Below are positions 24,190 to 35,697 of a DNA stretch of 64,000 nt, piece by piece. Origin of the DNA: Panax quinquefolius (taxonomy: Eukaryota; Streptophyta; Magnoliopsida; Apiales; Araliaceae); contig CM035170.1 in the NCBI GenBank assembly GCA_020205615.1, positions 113,684,253 to 113,748,252 on the forward strand, given 5' to 3'. Numbering within the stretch: the stretch's first letter is position 1; each line of letters opens with the position of its first letter. A program made the position numbers and the translations under genes. The notes below the pieces were generated by a model, which did no database searches, was not told the origin of the DNA, and saw nothing but the letters and a program-made list of their open reading frames with translations.

Positions 24190-26676
24190 TGTGACGCCCC
24201 CAAAATTAGGTATACGTCACCCATCTTGGGTCGCCACTTATACGTGGTACATAAATTCAAATACAAACTTAATTATACATACGTAGGTGTAACATACGAC
24301 AATACATAAACCGAGAGTTCTAATAGGAATATTGTCATTTAGACAATATCCATACTCAAGGAGTCCTCATTACATTTATTGTCACACTATTTAGCGAGAA
24401 TAGTGAGGACTACTAATGCTATCCTCGGACCATTACTCTGTTCCCCGACTCGTCCCGTCAAATTTATATTCTCATTTTCAGAGAAGAAAACGGTGAAAGA
24501 AAGGGTGAGCTCAACTAGCCCAAGAAGAAATATTATGACTAAGATAATGCGAATAAATTATCATTAGCCTTCAACAAAAGTGTTAAACCGATAAAATACA
24601 ATAGACAACCGGTTTAATCTGCGGTGAATATGTAATCCATTAAAAGAGTCAAGTAGAAAATAAAGTCTACTATCTTTTAGGTTTTAAAAGGTTTTCATCA
24701 TTTTTTATCACTAAGACTCAGTTTAATGAATAAACCACAATATCTAATCATCCCTATACCACGGCCAAGGATTTTCATCAAATTATCAATGGTCATGACT
24801 ATACCGAATCACCCCCGTCATAATCATACCAAAAACTATCCATCATCGCATTACAAAGTGCCATCGAGGACTTTTGTCACATCATTTATATCAAGCCATG
24901 ATTATACCGAATAATCCCTAGTCATAATCATACTAAGTTCATCTATGCACGTAAGCCAAAGATAACATAATATAACGTGAGGATGATGACAATGACATAA
25001 TAATTCAATAAAACAAGTTCAAGAATTATTTAATCCAGGAATTATTAACGCCCAAATTGTCAACATGATCATTTTTAGAGAGTAAAATTCAAGAATAATC
25101 GAGAAGAATATTTTCATGAAAAGATCTTTGGATGAAACGCAAATATCAAAGATATTCTACTAATTTCATGGAGTATAGAAGTCAAAGTTTTAACTAAACG
25201 GGTATAATAAAGAATGGAATAACAAAAGAAATCACCATGCATGCGGTACTGCAGCATGATGTAAAAGTTATTCCAATAGAATAATAATAATCGGAACGGT
25301 GTGTCGTGAAATTCACACGCAAGATGTGGATGATCCAAATGTAATAATAAATGATGAATAATAAACAATGGAACCAGTAGGTGTAAAACACATGCATGTG
25401 ATATTCCAACAGTAATAATAAATGCGGAATAATAAACAATGGAACCAAGTCCGGTGTAAAACACACGCATGAGGATATTCCAATGTAATAATAAATGCGG
25501 AATAATAAACAATGGAACCAAGTCGGGTGTAAAACACATGCAGCGAGGATATTCCAATGAGAATAATAAATAATGGAATAAAAAGAAGATCACCAAGTAT
25601 AGGGATTTCAGCGTATACAAAGTTATTCCAATGAATAAATAAGAATGGAATAATATAAGGATTTCACCAAGTATAGTGCAGCGTATACTGGTTATGTATA
25701 GGGTATGCCACTTTTTAAAGTTATTCCAATGTAATAATAATGAATGGAATAATGTAAGTTCTCTTCATGAATAAGAAAGAATAACACCCCTTACGCAGTA
25801 CAACAAATAATATCCCTTACCGTAAAAGACACTGGATATCAAAGTAGTGAAGTACCAGAATACTCTTCTTCTTTCTCTATAGATTTTCTCTCTATAGTTT
25901 CTCTCTATAATTTCTCTCAGAGTTTCGTTGAATTTGTAAGAAAATAATGAAGGAATGAGCTTCTATTTATAGGAAAATAGAATGCATAGTAATTAATCCA
26001 TGAAGGGTCCAGATTGATTTACTTTAATCGACGGTTCATATTTAAAGCAAAATCTTTTAAATAAAATATCATATATTCTATTTATATAAAAATATTTTTA
26101 TGCAAACACTATGCAAAACACTACTTATGCGTAATAATATATATATTCTATTTATAGTAATAACTTTAATAAAGTATTTCGCTTTTATATAAAAGATGTT
26201 TCGTTTTATTACGTTAATAATAATAATAAAACAAAACGTCATTATCGCTATAATAATTCATATTATTAATCGACAATAATGGAATCAAACCGAGTGACTT
26301 CTCACATAAGCATCAATAATCAATACCAGTGTCTTACTACTATGCAACCACACGACATCGTACTTTTACTATCGAGTAGTTCAACAAGATCAACGGTAAA
26401 ACTTCCGCCGTTATTTCAATAAAATATTTTTGTCGTTTTCTCAATCCGATCAACAATAATTACATTGTGGGTCCACCAATGATTGAGTAGTTGCATTTAA
26501 TATTCCCCGCTAGTTCTAATATTCCCGACCAATCGAATATAATATAACCACTTGCATACTTTGCAAAATTTATAAATACTACCCACAACTATAATATTAT
26601 CTCAAATTCACACCATAATATTAAAAATTATTTCGACAAAATTTAAATCTTTATTGATAAAATCTGGGGTCTCACA
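24190..26676 (-). repeat. 3' LTR of element A
   Basis: 2487 bp, same structure as the 5' LTR, with TATAAATA on the minus strand at 25974-25981 and a donor-like ACG/GTAAGGGATATT at 25820. It contains one or more extra hairpin units (about 75-80 bp, GGAACCAAGT..GGTGTAAAACACA.GCA) compared with the 5' LTR, which explains most of the length difference. Confidence 0.92.
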
Positions 26677-26700
26677 ATCGCCCTCCTTATGGAATTTCGC
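26677..26700 (-). promoter_or_regulatory. polypurine tract of element A
   Basis: Minus strand ATAAGGAGGGCGAT directly before the 3' LTR start TGTGAGACC, preceded by GCGAAATTCC. It matches the tract of element B in sequence and position. Confidence 0.75.
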
Positions 26701-27119
26701 TCGAAATTAGGGTACATACGGTATGATAAAGAGGTGATGATACCTTGAATACCTTTATCGTTGAAAACATTAAATTCATCTTTGCAATCCGGCCAAAGAT
26801 ATTCATTAACAATTCATCTTTGCACTACAGGTCAAAGATATACAACTGTAAAACCAATAATGCTGAGACTCAGCTTAATAGTATCACGACCACGAATTAT
26901 CCATGCACCATGGCGGCGGGGATATTCGTGTTTTTAATTACGGCCGTGATTATACCGAATAATCCTCGGTCATAATCATACCAAGTCCATCAATGTACTA
27001 CTACCAAAGATGACTTTTACCACGTCCATGAATTAATATTTCATTCATTGAGACTCATTTCAATAATTAATCCACATCATCGAATCATCCCCGCACTACT
27101 GTGCCAAGGATATTCTTTA

Positions 27120-27700
27120 TTATCACGACCACGAATTATCCATGCACTACGTGCAAAGATAATCATGTATTCATTAAGATCGTGACCACAAATTATCCAT
27201 GCACTACTACCAAAGATAATCGTGTATTCATTAAGTATCACGACCACAAATTATCCATGCACTACTACCAAAGATAATCGTGTATTCATTAATATCACGA
27301 CCACAAATTATCCATGCACTACTACCAAAGATAATCGTGTATTCATTAGTATCACGACCACAAATTATCCATACACTACGTGCCAAAGATAATCGTGTAT
27401 TCATTAGTATCACGACCATAAATTATCCATGCACTACTACCAAAGATAATCGTGTATTCATTAAGTATATCACGACCACAATTATCCATGCACTACGCTA
27501 CCAAAGATAATCGTGTATTCATTAGTATCACGACCACAAATTATCCATGCACTACTACCAAAGATAATCGTGTATTCATTAGTATCACGACCACAATTAT
27601 CCATGCACTACGTGCCAAAGATAATCGTGTATTCATTAGTATCACGACCACAATTATCCATGCACCACGTGCAAAGATAATCGTATTTTCAATTACGGTT
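27120..27700. repeat. 57-bp tandem array of LTR-derived units inside element A
   Basis: About ten units of roughly 57 bp, each with TATCACGACCACAAATTATC, then CATGCACTAC, CCAAAGATAATCGTGT and ATTCATTA; a diverged unit lies at about 26890. Flanking phrases (CACATCATCGAATCA, CGGTCATAATCATACCAAG) match the LTRs of elements A and B, where a single copy of the unit occurs. So the array grew by tandem duplication from an LTR segment now lying inside the element. The open frames across it are an effect of the repeat and not genes. Confidence 0.85.
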
Positions 27701-28989
27701 ATGATTATACCAACAATCCTCGGTCATAATCATACCAAGTCCATTTATGCACTACGTAAGCCATGTATGACTTTCAACACAATATAAGTATGAGGATAAT
27801 GATATAAAGAATCAATCAAATGAGATAAAGGATAAATATTAAACATTTATAATATAATTTATCCAGATTCAAGAATATCCCCATGTTATCAATCACTTAA
27901 TAATCTCATAATCTAATATCATTAATATTATAACAATATTTTAATCACTTCCTAAATTTATAAACAATTTATTTCAATTGTTTACGCTTTACCATATAAT
28001 GCATTTAATCATTCAAAATGTCATACTCATAAGATATCATCACCAATGATCAAATCCTCATCAAAAAAATATGCATATACTCTATATAGGATTCTCTAGC
28101 CATAAAATCCTATTTTTAACTTTGTTACTTCACATAACATATTTAACTCATATGTTTGTAACTAAACTATTTTCATAGAAAATACCAAATCAGTCCCAAA
28201 TATATTTCTTTTCTCGGGATTTAGCATAATATAGTCCCATAATGAACATACATTTTTCTCTAAATTTTAAAATTCATTTACTATTCTTCAAAAATCAATT
28301 TCTAATTAATTCCTTAAGAAATTAGCTACCTCAAGGTTAACTCCAGAAATTCCCGAATCTTGGCAGGACCTTACACATGTTAATGTGAGCCTCGATTTAA
28401 ATTTCATGGTCATCTGAGTTGTAAAACTCCCGGTTATATCGTTTTAATCGGAAAAACCTAAATATTGAAATGGTCATAACTTGCTCATTTTAAGTCAGAA
28501 TAAGCTCATTTTTGGACAGGAGTTACCTTATACCATATACTTTCATTTCCCAAAATGCTAGAATTTTTCTCATAATTTAAGTGGCCGAAAATGCCCTTTT
28601 AAAAATAAAATCAGTAGCTTTTTGAAATTTTCCATTTTTTCATTCTTTATTAAAATCAGTCCACACATAAATCTACAACACCTTTTCCAGTGATTCCACT
28701 TGGAGATGCTACAAAACTCATAGAGCTAACTCTAGAACTTGACCACACTGAAAAATTCAAAATATATTAGGAGATATGGTCAATTGAATTTCATGTTACG
28801 TTTTTCACAAAATCTGATTTTCAACTCTTTGTGATTTCTAAGAAACTTTCATGTTTTCTCATAATAACCAACATAACTCATTATAACACTTACTAATACC
28901 ACGTATACCCATGATTTTCATTAGTCCAATGCTTTTATTATGACTTTCATCATAATCCACGTAAACAGATCCTTTTAGTTGAAGAAATA

Positions 28990-30079
28990 TTTGAGGGTTT
29001 AAGAAATGGGTTTTGTCAGATGGGGTCAATACAAAATTCGATTTCACGCCTAGGGTAGGCTAGAAAGTCTTCACGAATACGTCAAGAAATTTATTAATGA
29101 TAGAAATATCATTCAAAAGCGTGACTCTCATCCAAAACTTGGATAATACGTCACATTGATACCAACTGTGACTTCTATCCTTTAACCTAGATAAAGACCT
29201 CACAATGATACATATCAACTTGTCATCTTGATCCACGACGTCGCCTACGAAAAGTCCGCTTCGGTGCATTCCACACAAGGAAGTTAACAACGAAAGGATC
29301 GGGGCTCTTTACTTACGGCTTCGATATAATGATGATTAACTTTAGGGTTTGGTTACTTTGAATTCAGATAACAAAAGTTGGTTATGAATATAAAAGCTAA
29401 CAACCTTACGAAAAAACATGATGAGTAGTTAACCAATTGATTCCTAAAATCACATCAAAGGCAAGTATTTTCAAAAAGATAAGATCGACAGTAACGTGAA
29501 AGTGTTTATTTGAATCAAACAAGATTTAAAAATAATAAGAATGGTAACGAAGGCTCCTACTAACGAAGTTTCAACCAATAAGTCAAAGTCTAACTTCTCC
29601 CGAGTCAAATTTAAACGTTGAACGCAAGTAAGAGAGATAAAATAATGGGTAAAACCGGATCTTATAAGGTATAGACTTTCGCAATTTATAATTAACTAAC
29701 CCGCTAACTTCGTTCGGTTTACTTTGCTTTTTGAGAAGTCATGAAAAATGCACTTCCTAAAACCAACGACTTTGTTTTGTCCATATCCACCTTTGGTGCC
29801 ACCGTCCCAACTAGACTTGACTTTGGTGCACAACAAAATTGAAATTTGAATGACCTTCTCTTCTTGCAATTTCCACTTCTATTATCTTTGCCATGATTAC
29901 CAATCAAGTGGTTACCATTCTTCGCATGATAATTTCCCCCACGATGGTTATCATTATTCGATAATCGTTGCCACCAAGATGATTATTATCGTGTTGTTGG
30001 TGGTCGTTACCTTTTGTTTGAAATTTGAATCAACACTCTCATGTGTTTCATTGCTTATCTCAGCATTTTCAGATGCCAT
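28990..30079 (-). pseudogene. gag, protease and RT-start remnant of element A
   Basis: A start codon at 30077-30079 opens MASENAEISNE, matching the start of gag in element B. Downstream (about 29300-29720) the DNA aligns with the element B protease region, and about 28990-29130 with the protease-RT linker, including ATTTCTATCATTAATAAATTTC. The reading frame is broken by stops and frameshifts throughout, and similarity to pol stops near 28990. The short open frames here (28859-29047, 29060-29290, 29719-29907) are pieces of this remnant. It cannot encode a working protein. Confidence 0.75.
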
Positions 30080-30250
30080 TCTCAAACACTGTCACAAAAC
30101 AAGGGTTAATTAACATATCACATATTATCCCTATACTCTGACCGACCAATTAAATACCAAATAAATTTAGGTAGGTCATACTAGCGAAGGAATTCCCCGT
30201 CTCTCCCTCCTAGTTCTTATCTCACATCTCAGCCAGGATCATATCCCTAA

Positions 30251-30264
30251 GCTCTGATACCAAC
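30251..30264 (-). promoter_or_regulatory. primer-binding site of element A (initiator Met tRNA)
   Basis: The minus strand reads GTTGGTATCAGAGC directly after the 5' LTR end. TGGTATCAGAGC is complementary to the 3' end of plant initiator tRNA-Met, the usual primer of this retrotransposon group. Confidence 0.9.
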
Positions 30265-32682
30265 TGTGACGCCCCCAAAATTAGGTATACGTCACCCATC
30301 TTGGGTCGCCACTTACATGGTACATAAATTCAAATACAAACTTAATTATACATCTGTCGTGTAACATACGACAATACATAAACTGAGAGTTCTAATAGGA
30401 ATATTGTCATTTAGACAATATCCATACTCAAGGAGTCCTCATTACATTTATTGTCACACTATTTAATGAATAGTGAGGACTACTAATGCTATCCTCGGAC
30501 CATTACTCCGTTCCCCGACTCGTCTCAAATTTATATTCTCATTTCACAAGAGAATAGTGAAAGAAAGGGTGAGCTCAACTAGCCCAAGAAGAAATATTAT
30601 GACTAAGATAATGCAGTAATAAATTATCATTAGCCTTCAACAATGTTAAACCGATAAAATACAATAGACAACCGGTTTAATCTGCAATGAATATGCAATC
30701 CATTAAAAGAGTCAAGTAGAAAATAAAGTCTACTATCTTTTAGGTTTTAAAAGGTTTTCATCAATTTTTATCACTAAGACTCGGTTTAATGAATAAACCA
30801 CAATATCTAATCATCCCCGCACTACTTGGCCAAGGATTTTCATCAAATTATCAATGGTCACGACTATACCGAATCACCCCGCTCATAATCATACCAAAAA
30901 CTATCTATCATCGTGCATTACAGCCATCGAGGACTTTTGTCACATCATTTATATCAAGCCATGATTATACCGAATAATCCTAGTCATAATCATACTAAGT
31001 TCATCTACGCACGTAAGCCAAAGATAACATAATATAACGTGTGAGGATGATGACAATGACATAATAATTCAATAAAATAAGTTCAAGAATTATTTAATCC
31101 AGAATTATTAACGCCCAAATTGTCAACAACATGATCATTGTTTTGTAGAGTAAAATTCAAGAATAATCATAAGAATATTTCCATGAAAAGATATCTTTGG
31201 ATGAAAACGCAAATATCAAAGATATTCTACTAATTTCATGGAGTATAAGTCAAAGTTTTAACCAACTGGGTATAATAAAGAATGGAATAACAAAAGAAAT
31301 CACCATGCATGCGGTACTAAGATGATAAAAGTTATTCCAATAGAATAATAATAACGGAACCAGTCGTGAAATTCACAATCGGCGAGCAGATGATCCAATG
31401 TAATAATAAATGATGAATAATAAACAATGGAACCGTGTAGGTGTAAAACACACGCATGTGATATTCCAAATGTAATAATAAATGCGGAATAATAAACAAT
31501 GGAACCAAGTGGGTGTAAAACACACGTACAAGATATTCCAATGTAATAATAAAGAATGGAATAATGAAGAAGATCACCAAGTATAGGGGATTCCACATTA
31601 CAAGTTATTCCAATGTAATAAATAAGAATGGAATAATATAAGGATTTCACCAAGTATAGGTATGCGCATGATAAAAGTATGTTATGTATAGGGTATGCCA
31701 CTTTTACAAAAGTTATTCCAATGTAATAATAATGAATGGAATAATGTAAGTTCTCTTCATGAATAAGAAAGAATAACACCCCTTTACTTAGATACAACAA
31801 ATAATATCCTTACCGTAAAAAAGACACCTGGATATCAAAGTAGTGAAGTACCGTATACTCTTCTTCTTTCTCTATATAGATTTTCTCTATAGTTTCTCTC
31901 TATAATTTCTCTCTCAGTAGTTTCAAAGTGAATTGTAAGAAAATAATGAAGGAATGAGCTTCTATTTATAGGAAAATAGAATGCATAGTAATTAATCCAT
32001 GAAGGGTCCAGATTGATTTACTTTAATCGGCGGTTCATATTTAAAGCAAAATCTTTTAAATAAAATATCATATATTCTATTTATATAAAAATATTTTACT
32101 ACGCAAAACACTACGCAACACTACGATAATAAAATATAATATATTCTATTTATAGAATAACTTTAATAAAGTAATACATTTTCGCTTTATAAAAGATTTT
32201 CGCATTTTATTACGTTAATAATATGAATAAAACAAAACGTCATTATCGCTATAATAATTCATATTATTAATCGAATAATAATGGAATCATGGTGAAGTGA
32301 CTTCTCACATAAGATCAATAATAATCAATACCGCTGCTACTACGCAACCACACGACATCGTACTTTTACTATCGAAAGTAGTTCAACAAGATCAAACCGG
32401 TAAAACTTCCATAGTTATTTCAATAAAATATTTTTGTCGCTTTTTCAATCCGATAATAATAATTACGCTGGGGTCCACCAATGATTGAAAGTTGTTATGA
32501 ATAATATTCCTCGCTAAGTTTTAATATTCTCGACCAATCGAATATAATATAACCACTGTGATACTTTTGCAAAATTTATAAATACTAACCACAACTATAA
32601 TATTATCTCAAATTCACACCATAATATTAAAAATTATTTCGATAAAATTTAAATCTTTATTGATAAAATCTGGGGTCTCACA
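30265..32682 (-). repeat. 5' LTR of element A
   Basis: 2418 bp. A TATA box TATAAATA lies on the minus strand at 31973-31980, followed by a CT-rich leader (TTTCTCTCTATAATTTCTC) and a splice-donor-like ACG/GTAAGGATATT at 31813. Downstream comes a run of short hairpins (TTATTCCA...TGGAATAA). Differences from the 3' LTR are small clustered indels and substitutions. Confidence 0.92.
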
Positions 32683-33035
32683 GGGCCCACCAAGCTAAAT
32701 CCCAATTAGTACTCTTACATTATTCTACTACTATCATTTACCATGCTTAAGAAATTCTGTAGTTGTTAATAAATTATTTGTCTCATAGGATATAATGACA
32801 ACATATGTTATAGCAGCACTACAAATAGCATACACAACGAACCAAAGAAAATGCTTTAAACTTATCTATCAAATAAACTATGAATAATGAAGACTAAAAG
32901 ACTAGAAATACTTGATGTTATGTTGAATTGAATGAAGGAAAAGGGTGACCTTCGTAATGTATTTATAAGGTGAACTTAATAACCCTTTAGATTGGTTATG
33001 CCCCTTTGAAAAGGTATGGTATGTCATCCATTGGC

Positions 33036-33180
33036 AAAAACGACGTAGTTTTGGGTCTTCACAGAATGAGTGCGTTTATTCAGACAAAAAATAACGTAGT
33101 TTTTGGAGCTTCGCAGAATGAACACATCCGTTCGGACAAAAAATGACGTAGTTTTTGGCTATCAGAACGAGTGCTTCCAT
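33036..33180 (+). repeat. 51-bp tandem repeat, three copies
   Basis: AACGACGTAGTTTTGGG, AATAACGTAGTTTTTGG and AATGACGTAGTTTTTGG start successive units at about 33040, 33091 and 33143, each followed by CAGAA(T/C)GA. The TGACGTAG core looks like a bZIP-binding motif, but no gene starts nearby in a way that supports a role. Confidence 0.7.
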
Positions 33181-35578
33181 TCGAGCAAACAGAGCTTCCA
33201 AAAACAACACAATTATGATAATAAGTAACGTTTCTCAAAAACGACACAATTTTGATAATATAATTAAATTAAATAGAATTTATTTAAATAAATTTTGTCC
33301 AAAAAATATATATCTGATGACTGGGACCCGAACCCCGCTTCCACCAAGTCGATTCGATTACAATGGCCATGAGCAGTAGAGTTCAAAACCAAGTCTTGGC
33401 GGGAGCCCCTTGGGACCCAAACTTAAGTGCAACTTTATTGTATATAAACCCATTAATATTTTAATTCTTAACCGATGTGAGACTTAACTTCCTATAAATA
33501 TTTATTATCATTTCCAAAGGTTATCTTTGAGAATTAATTTCTCATTCATTAATTCTATAAATTTAAACTTATAAATACTTAATTTTAATCTATTCATAGA
33601 ATAAAATATATTGATATATAAATTTATTTTAAATAATTAATAAAATTCACTTTAAATTATGCTCAAATTCTAACCCATTCAGATGATGAGGACAATTTGT
33701 CATCTAATAAGGAGTAGTACTTGTTATTGTCCATAAGAATTGGTACTAGTAATGACTGGGAAAGAACAAATCAACCGTCCATGTCAAAGGACAAATTAAT
33801 ATTACTTTATTTTTACTTTTACGGCATAAGGGAAATAAATGTCTTTTCTCTATTGGTAATACAATTAATACTACTAATATGGAGTAGTAGTATTTAGTAC
33901 ATACATGTCTGTGTAAATGAGTATACTTGATCCGTATAATCAAAGACCATGCATATATTAATTTATAGATTTCAACTAGGAGTCGTTAAACTCGTAAAAC
34001 CCGTCATTAAGTTGAATGAAGTTTGGCCTGGCATGGCCTAGTACGGTATTTTCAAAGTTAAATTAGCAAGAATCAAAGTTCAAGATATTTACAATGGGTT
34101 TTACTACTAAAATAATTAAAATTTTCATGCCCTTTTTTTATGAAAAACATAGCACGATGATAAGAACAAGTACAATCTATTTAATCCAATCCCAAAATTC
34201 TTAATACACAAGGCCTTTGTGGCCTGAATTTGAGTTTCATTTTCATTGTATTTGGGTGATGTTTGATTTTAGGTGACGAAATCATTGGGTAGGTATGAGA
34301 GATTTGAGAAGTGAACATATTGGATTTGATTTTTTTTTATTATTGTATTATTTCAATTAATTTTGTATTAGTATTATTTTACTCTCTCTTCATGTCTCGT
34401 CAGCAAAATTTGTCCTGTTGTCAGTCACATTTATCTACGTGATATGTCTGTTAACGGTAGGGACACATTCGACCCAAAAATTATGACGTTAGGGATACTT
34501 TTGCAAAAAAAAAAATTAGTTTAGAATGTAAGTGAGATATCGAAGTAAACGTCGAGGGTATTTTTGGACCTTTGCCCGTTAGAATTTTGATTACTCCGGT
34601 TGAATTTTCTTACAAACTTTAAATTAATGCAATATATTTTATGATATATAATGACGAAGAAGTAACGTGTAGAAATTACACAATGTGCATGTCTTCATTA
34701 TTGATGTCAAACAATGATTTTATGAAGCAGATTAGAGGAAAATAATAATAAGTAAACTTTGAGTTCAAATGACAACATATTATATTTTAAAATTAGTTTG
34801 TAAGTTTAGAATATAATAAATTTAGTTATTACTATTTTTTGTTATATACTATACAATTATAGTAATTAATTAGATCACTAAAATTAAATAAATTTACATC
34901 AATTTGATATTTAATATCAGTCATTTGACATAAAAAATTAAATTGTATATCTAATTTTTGAAGCAAGTGAGTATTTATAAGAAAATATATGGGAACCACT
35001 CGGGATTCTTAATTAGAGCTAGCACAATCAAAAATAATAGTTTTGACACTTTTCCTACAAAGATTAGGATTTTACAAGTGTAATTTCCCTTCCAGACAGG
35101 GTATTTTTGTCTTCTTATTATTCCCATTCTCTTATTTATCGTAGATTTCTTATTATTTATGTGATGCTCTTTTCTAATTATATATTTATATGGAGGTAAG
35201 AAGTATATATATTTCAAATTTTTATAATAAAAAAAAGCACATTAAAGCTTGTGGGTTACAACAGTGTTGCATGCCTAAGAAAAAAAAATTCTCTCAATAA
35301 TCTAAAAATTAAACCAGTGTTTCCTATTTTTGTCCTCCCGACCGGAATTAGGAAAGTAGGCAGTGGCAATCTAGTCATTCTACTAATAAACCGTCTTATA
35401 TGGGTAACGGCTAGTCCAACCCGGCGGCATCACCCATTTCATATATCATCATCCCCATCTCCATCCCCATCACAACACATACATACATTCATTACATGTA
35501 AACATACATACATACATATATTTTAGATATCTATGAAAAATGGTCAAACTTTCTCACCCAGTAATTTATGTCCTCCTC

Positions 35579-35586
35579 TATAAATA
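35579..35586 (+). promoter_or_regulatory. TATA box of the HIPP gene
   Basis: TATAAATA in CCTCTATAAATAATCAC, 112 bases upstream of the start codon, predicting a leader of about 80 nt. Confidence 0.6.
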
Positions 35587-35697
35587 ATCACATTTGCCTC
35601 CATTTCTTCTCTTCAAACTAAATTCTATTTCCGTTCCGAATTATATTATTCTATTATATTACCCAATTCATACCATTAAGTTGAAATTAATTTCCAC

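Larger units (their letters stand above)
24190..32682 (-). mobile_element. LTR retrotransposon A (Ty3/Gypsy, Tekay/Del-like), deleted non-autonomous copy, minus strand
   Basis: Two long direct repeats (24190-26676 and 30265-32682) are flanked by the perfect 5-bp duplication GGGCC (24185-24189 and 32683-32687). On the minus strand each LTR starts TGTGAGACCCC and ends GGGGGCGTCACA. The primer site GTTGGTATCAGAGC next to the right LTR and the purine tract next to the left LTR set the orientation. The internal region is only about 3.6 kb: gag, protease and the start of RT survive, while the rest of RT, RNase H and integrase are gone. In their place is a segment related to the LTR with a tandem array. 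Same family as element B, judged by shared LTR and gag-protease sequence. Confidence 0.92.
32688..35697. other. intergenic region between element A and HIPP
   Basis: AT-rich. A three-copy tandem repeat of about 51 bp (CGACGTAGTTTTTGG...CAGAATGAGTGC...TTCGGACAAAAAAT) covers 33036-33180. I see nothing gene-like elsewhere. The last 150 bases are the HIPP promoter. Confidence 0.6.

Noticed and set aside
25114..25620. 168-codon minus-strand reading frame in the element A LTR, with similar ones at 31300-31800, 52677-53051 and 63418-63941
   Set aside because: They run across the hairpin repeat units of the LTRs, show only repeat-driven peptide patterns, and differ in frame between copies.
27120..27700. 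CRISPR-like appearance of regular repeats
   Set aside because: The units are continuous tandem copies with no unique spacers, in plant DNA inside a retrotransposon.
27231..27787. Repetitive open frames over the 57-bp array
   Set aside because: 57 is a multiple of three, so a unit without stops stays open across the array; no protein family fits.
33313..33420. GC-richer stretch with GAACCCCGCTTCC that looked like a tRNA
   Set aside because: I could not form a cloverleaf or find an A box at the right spacing.
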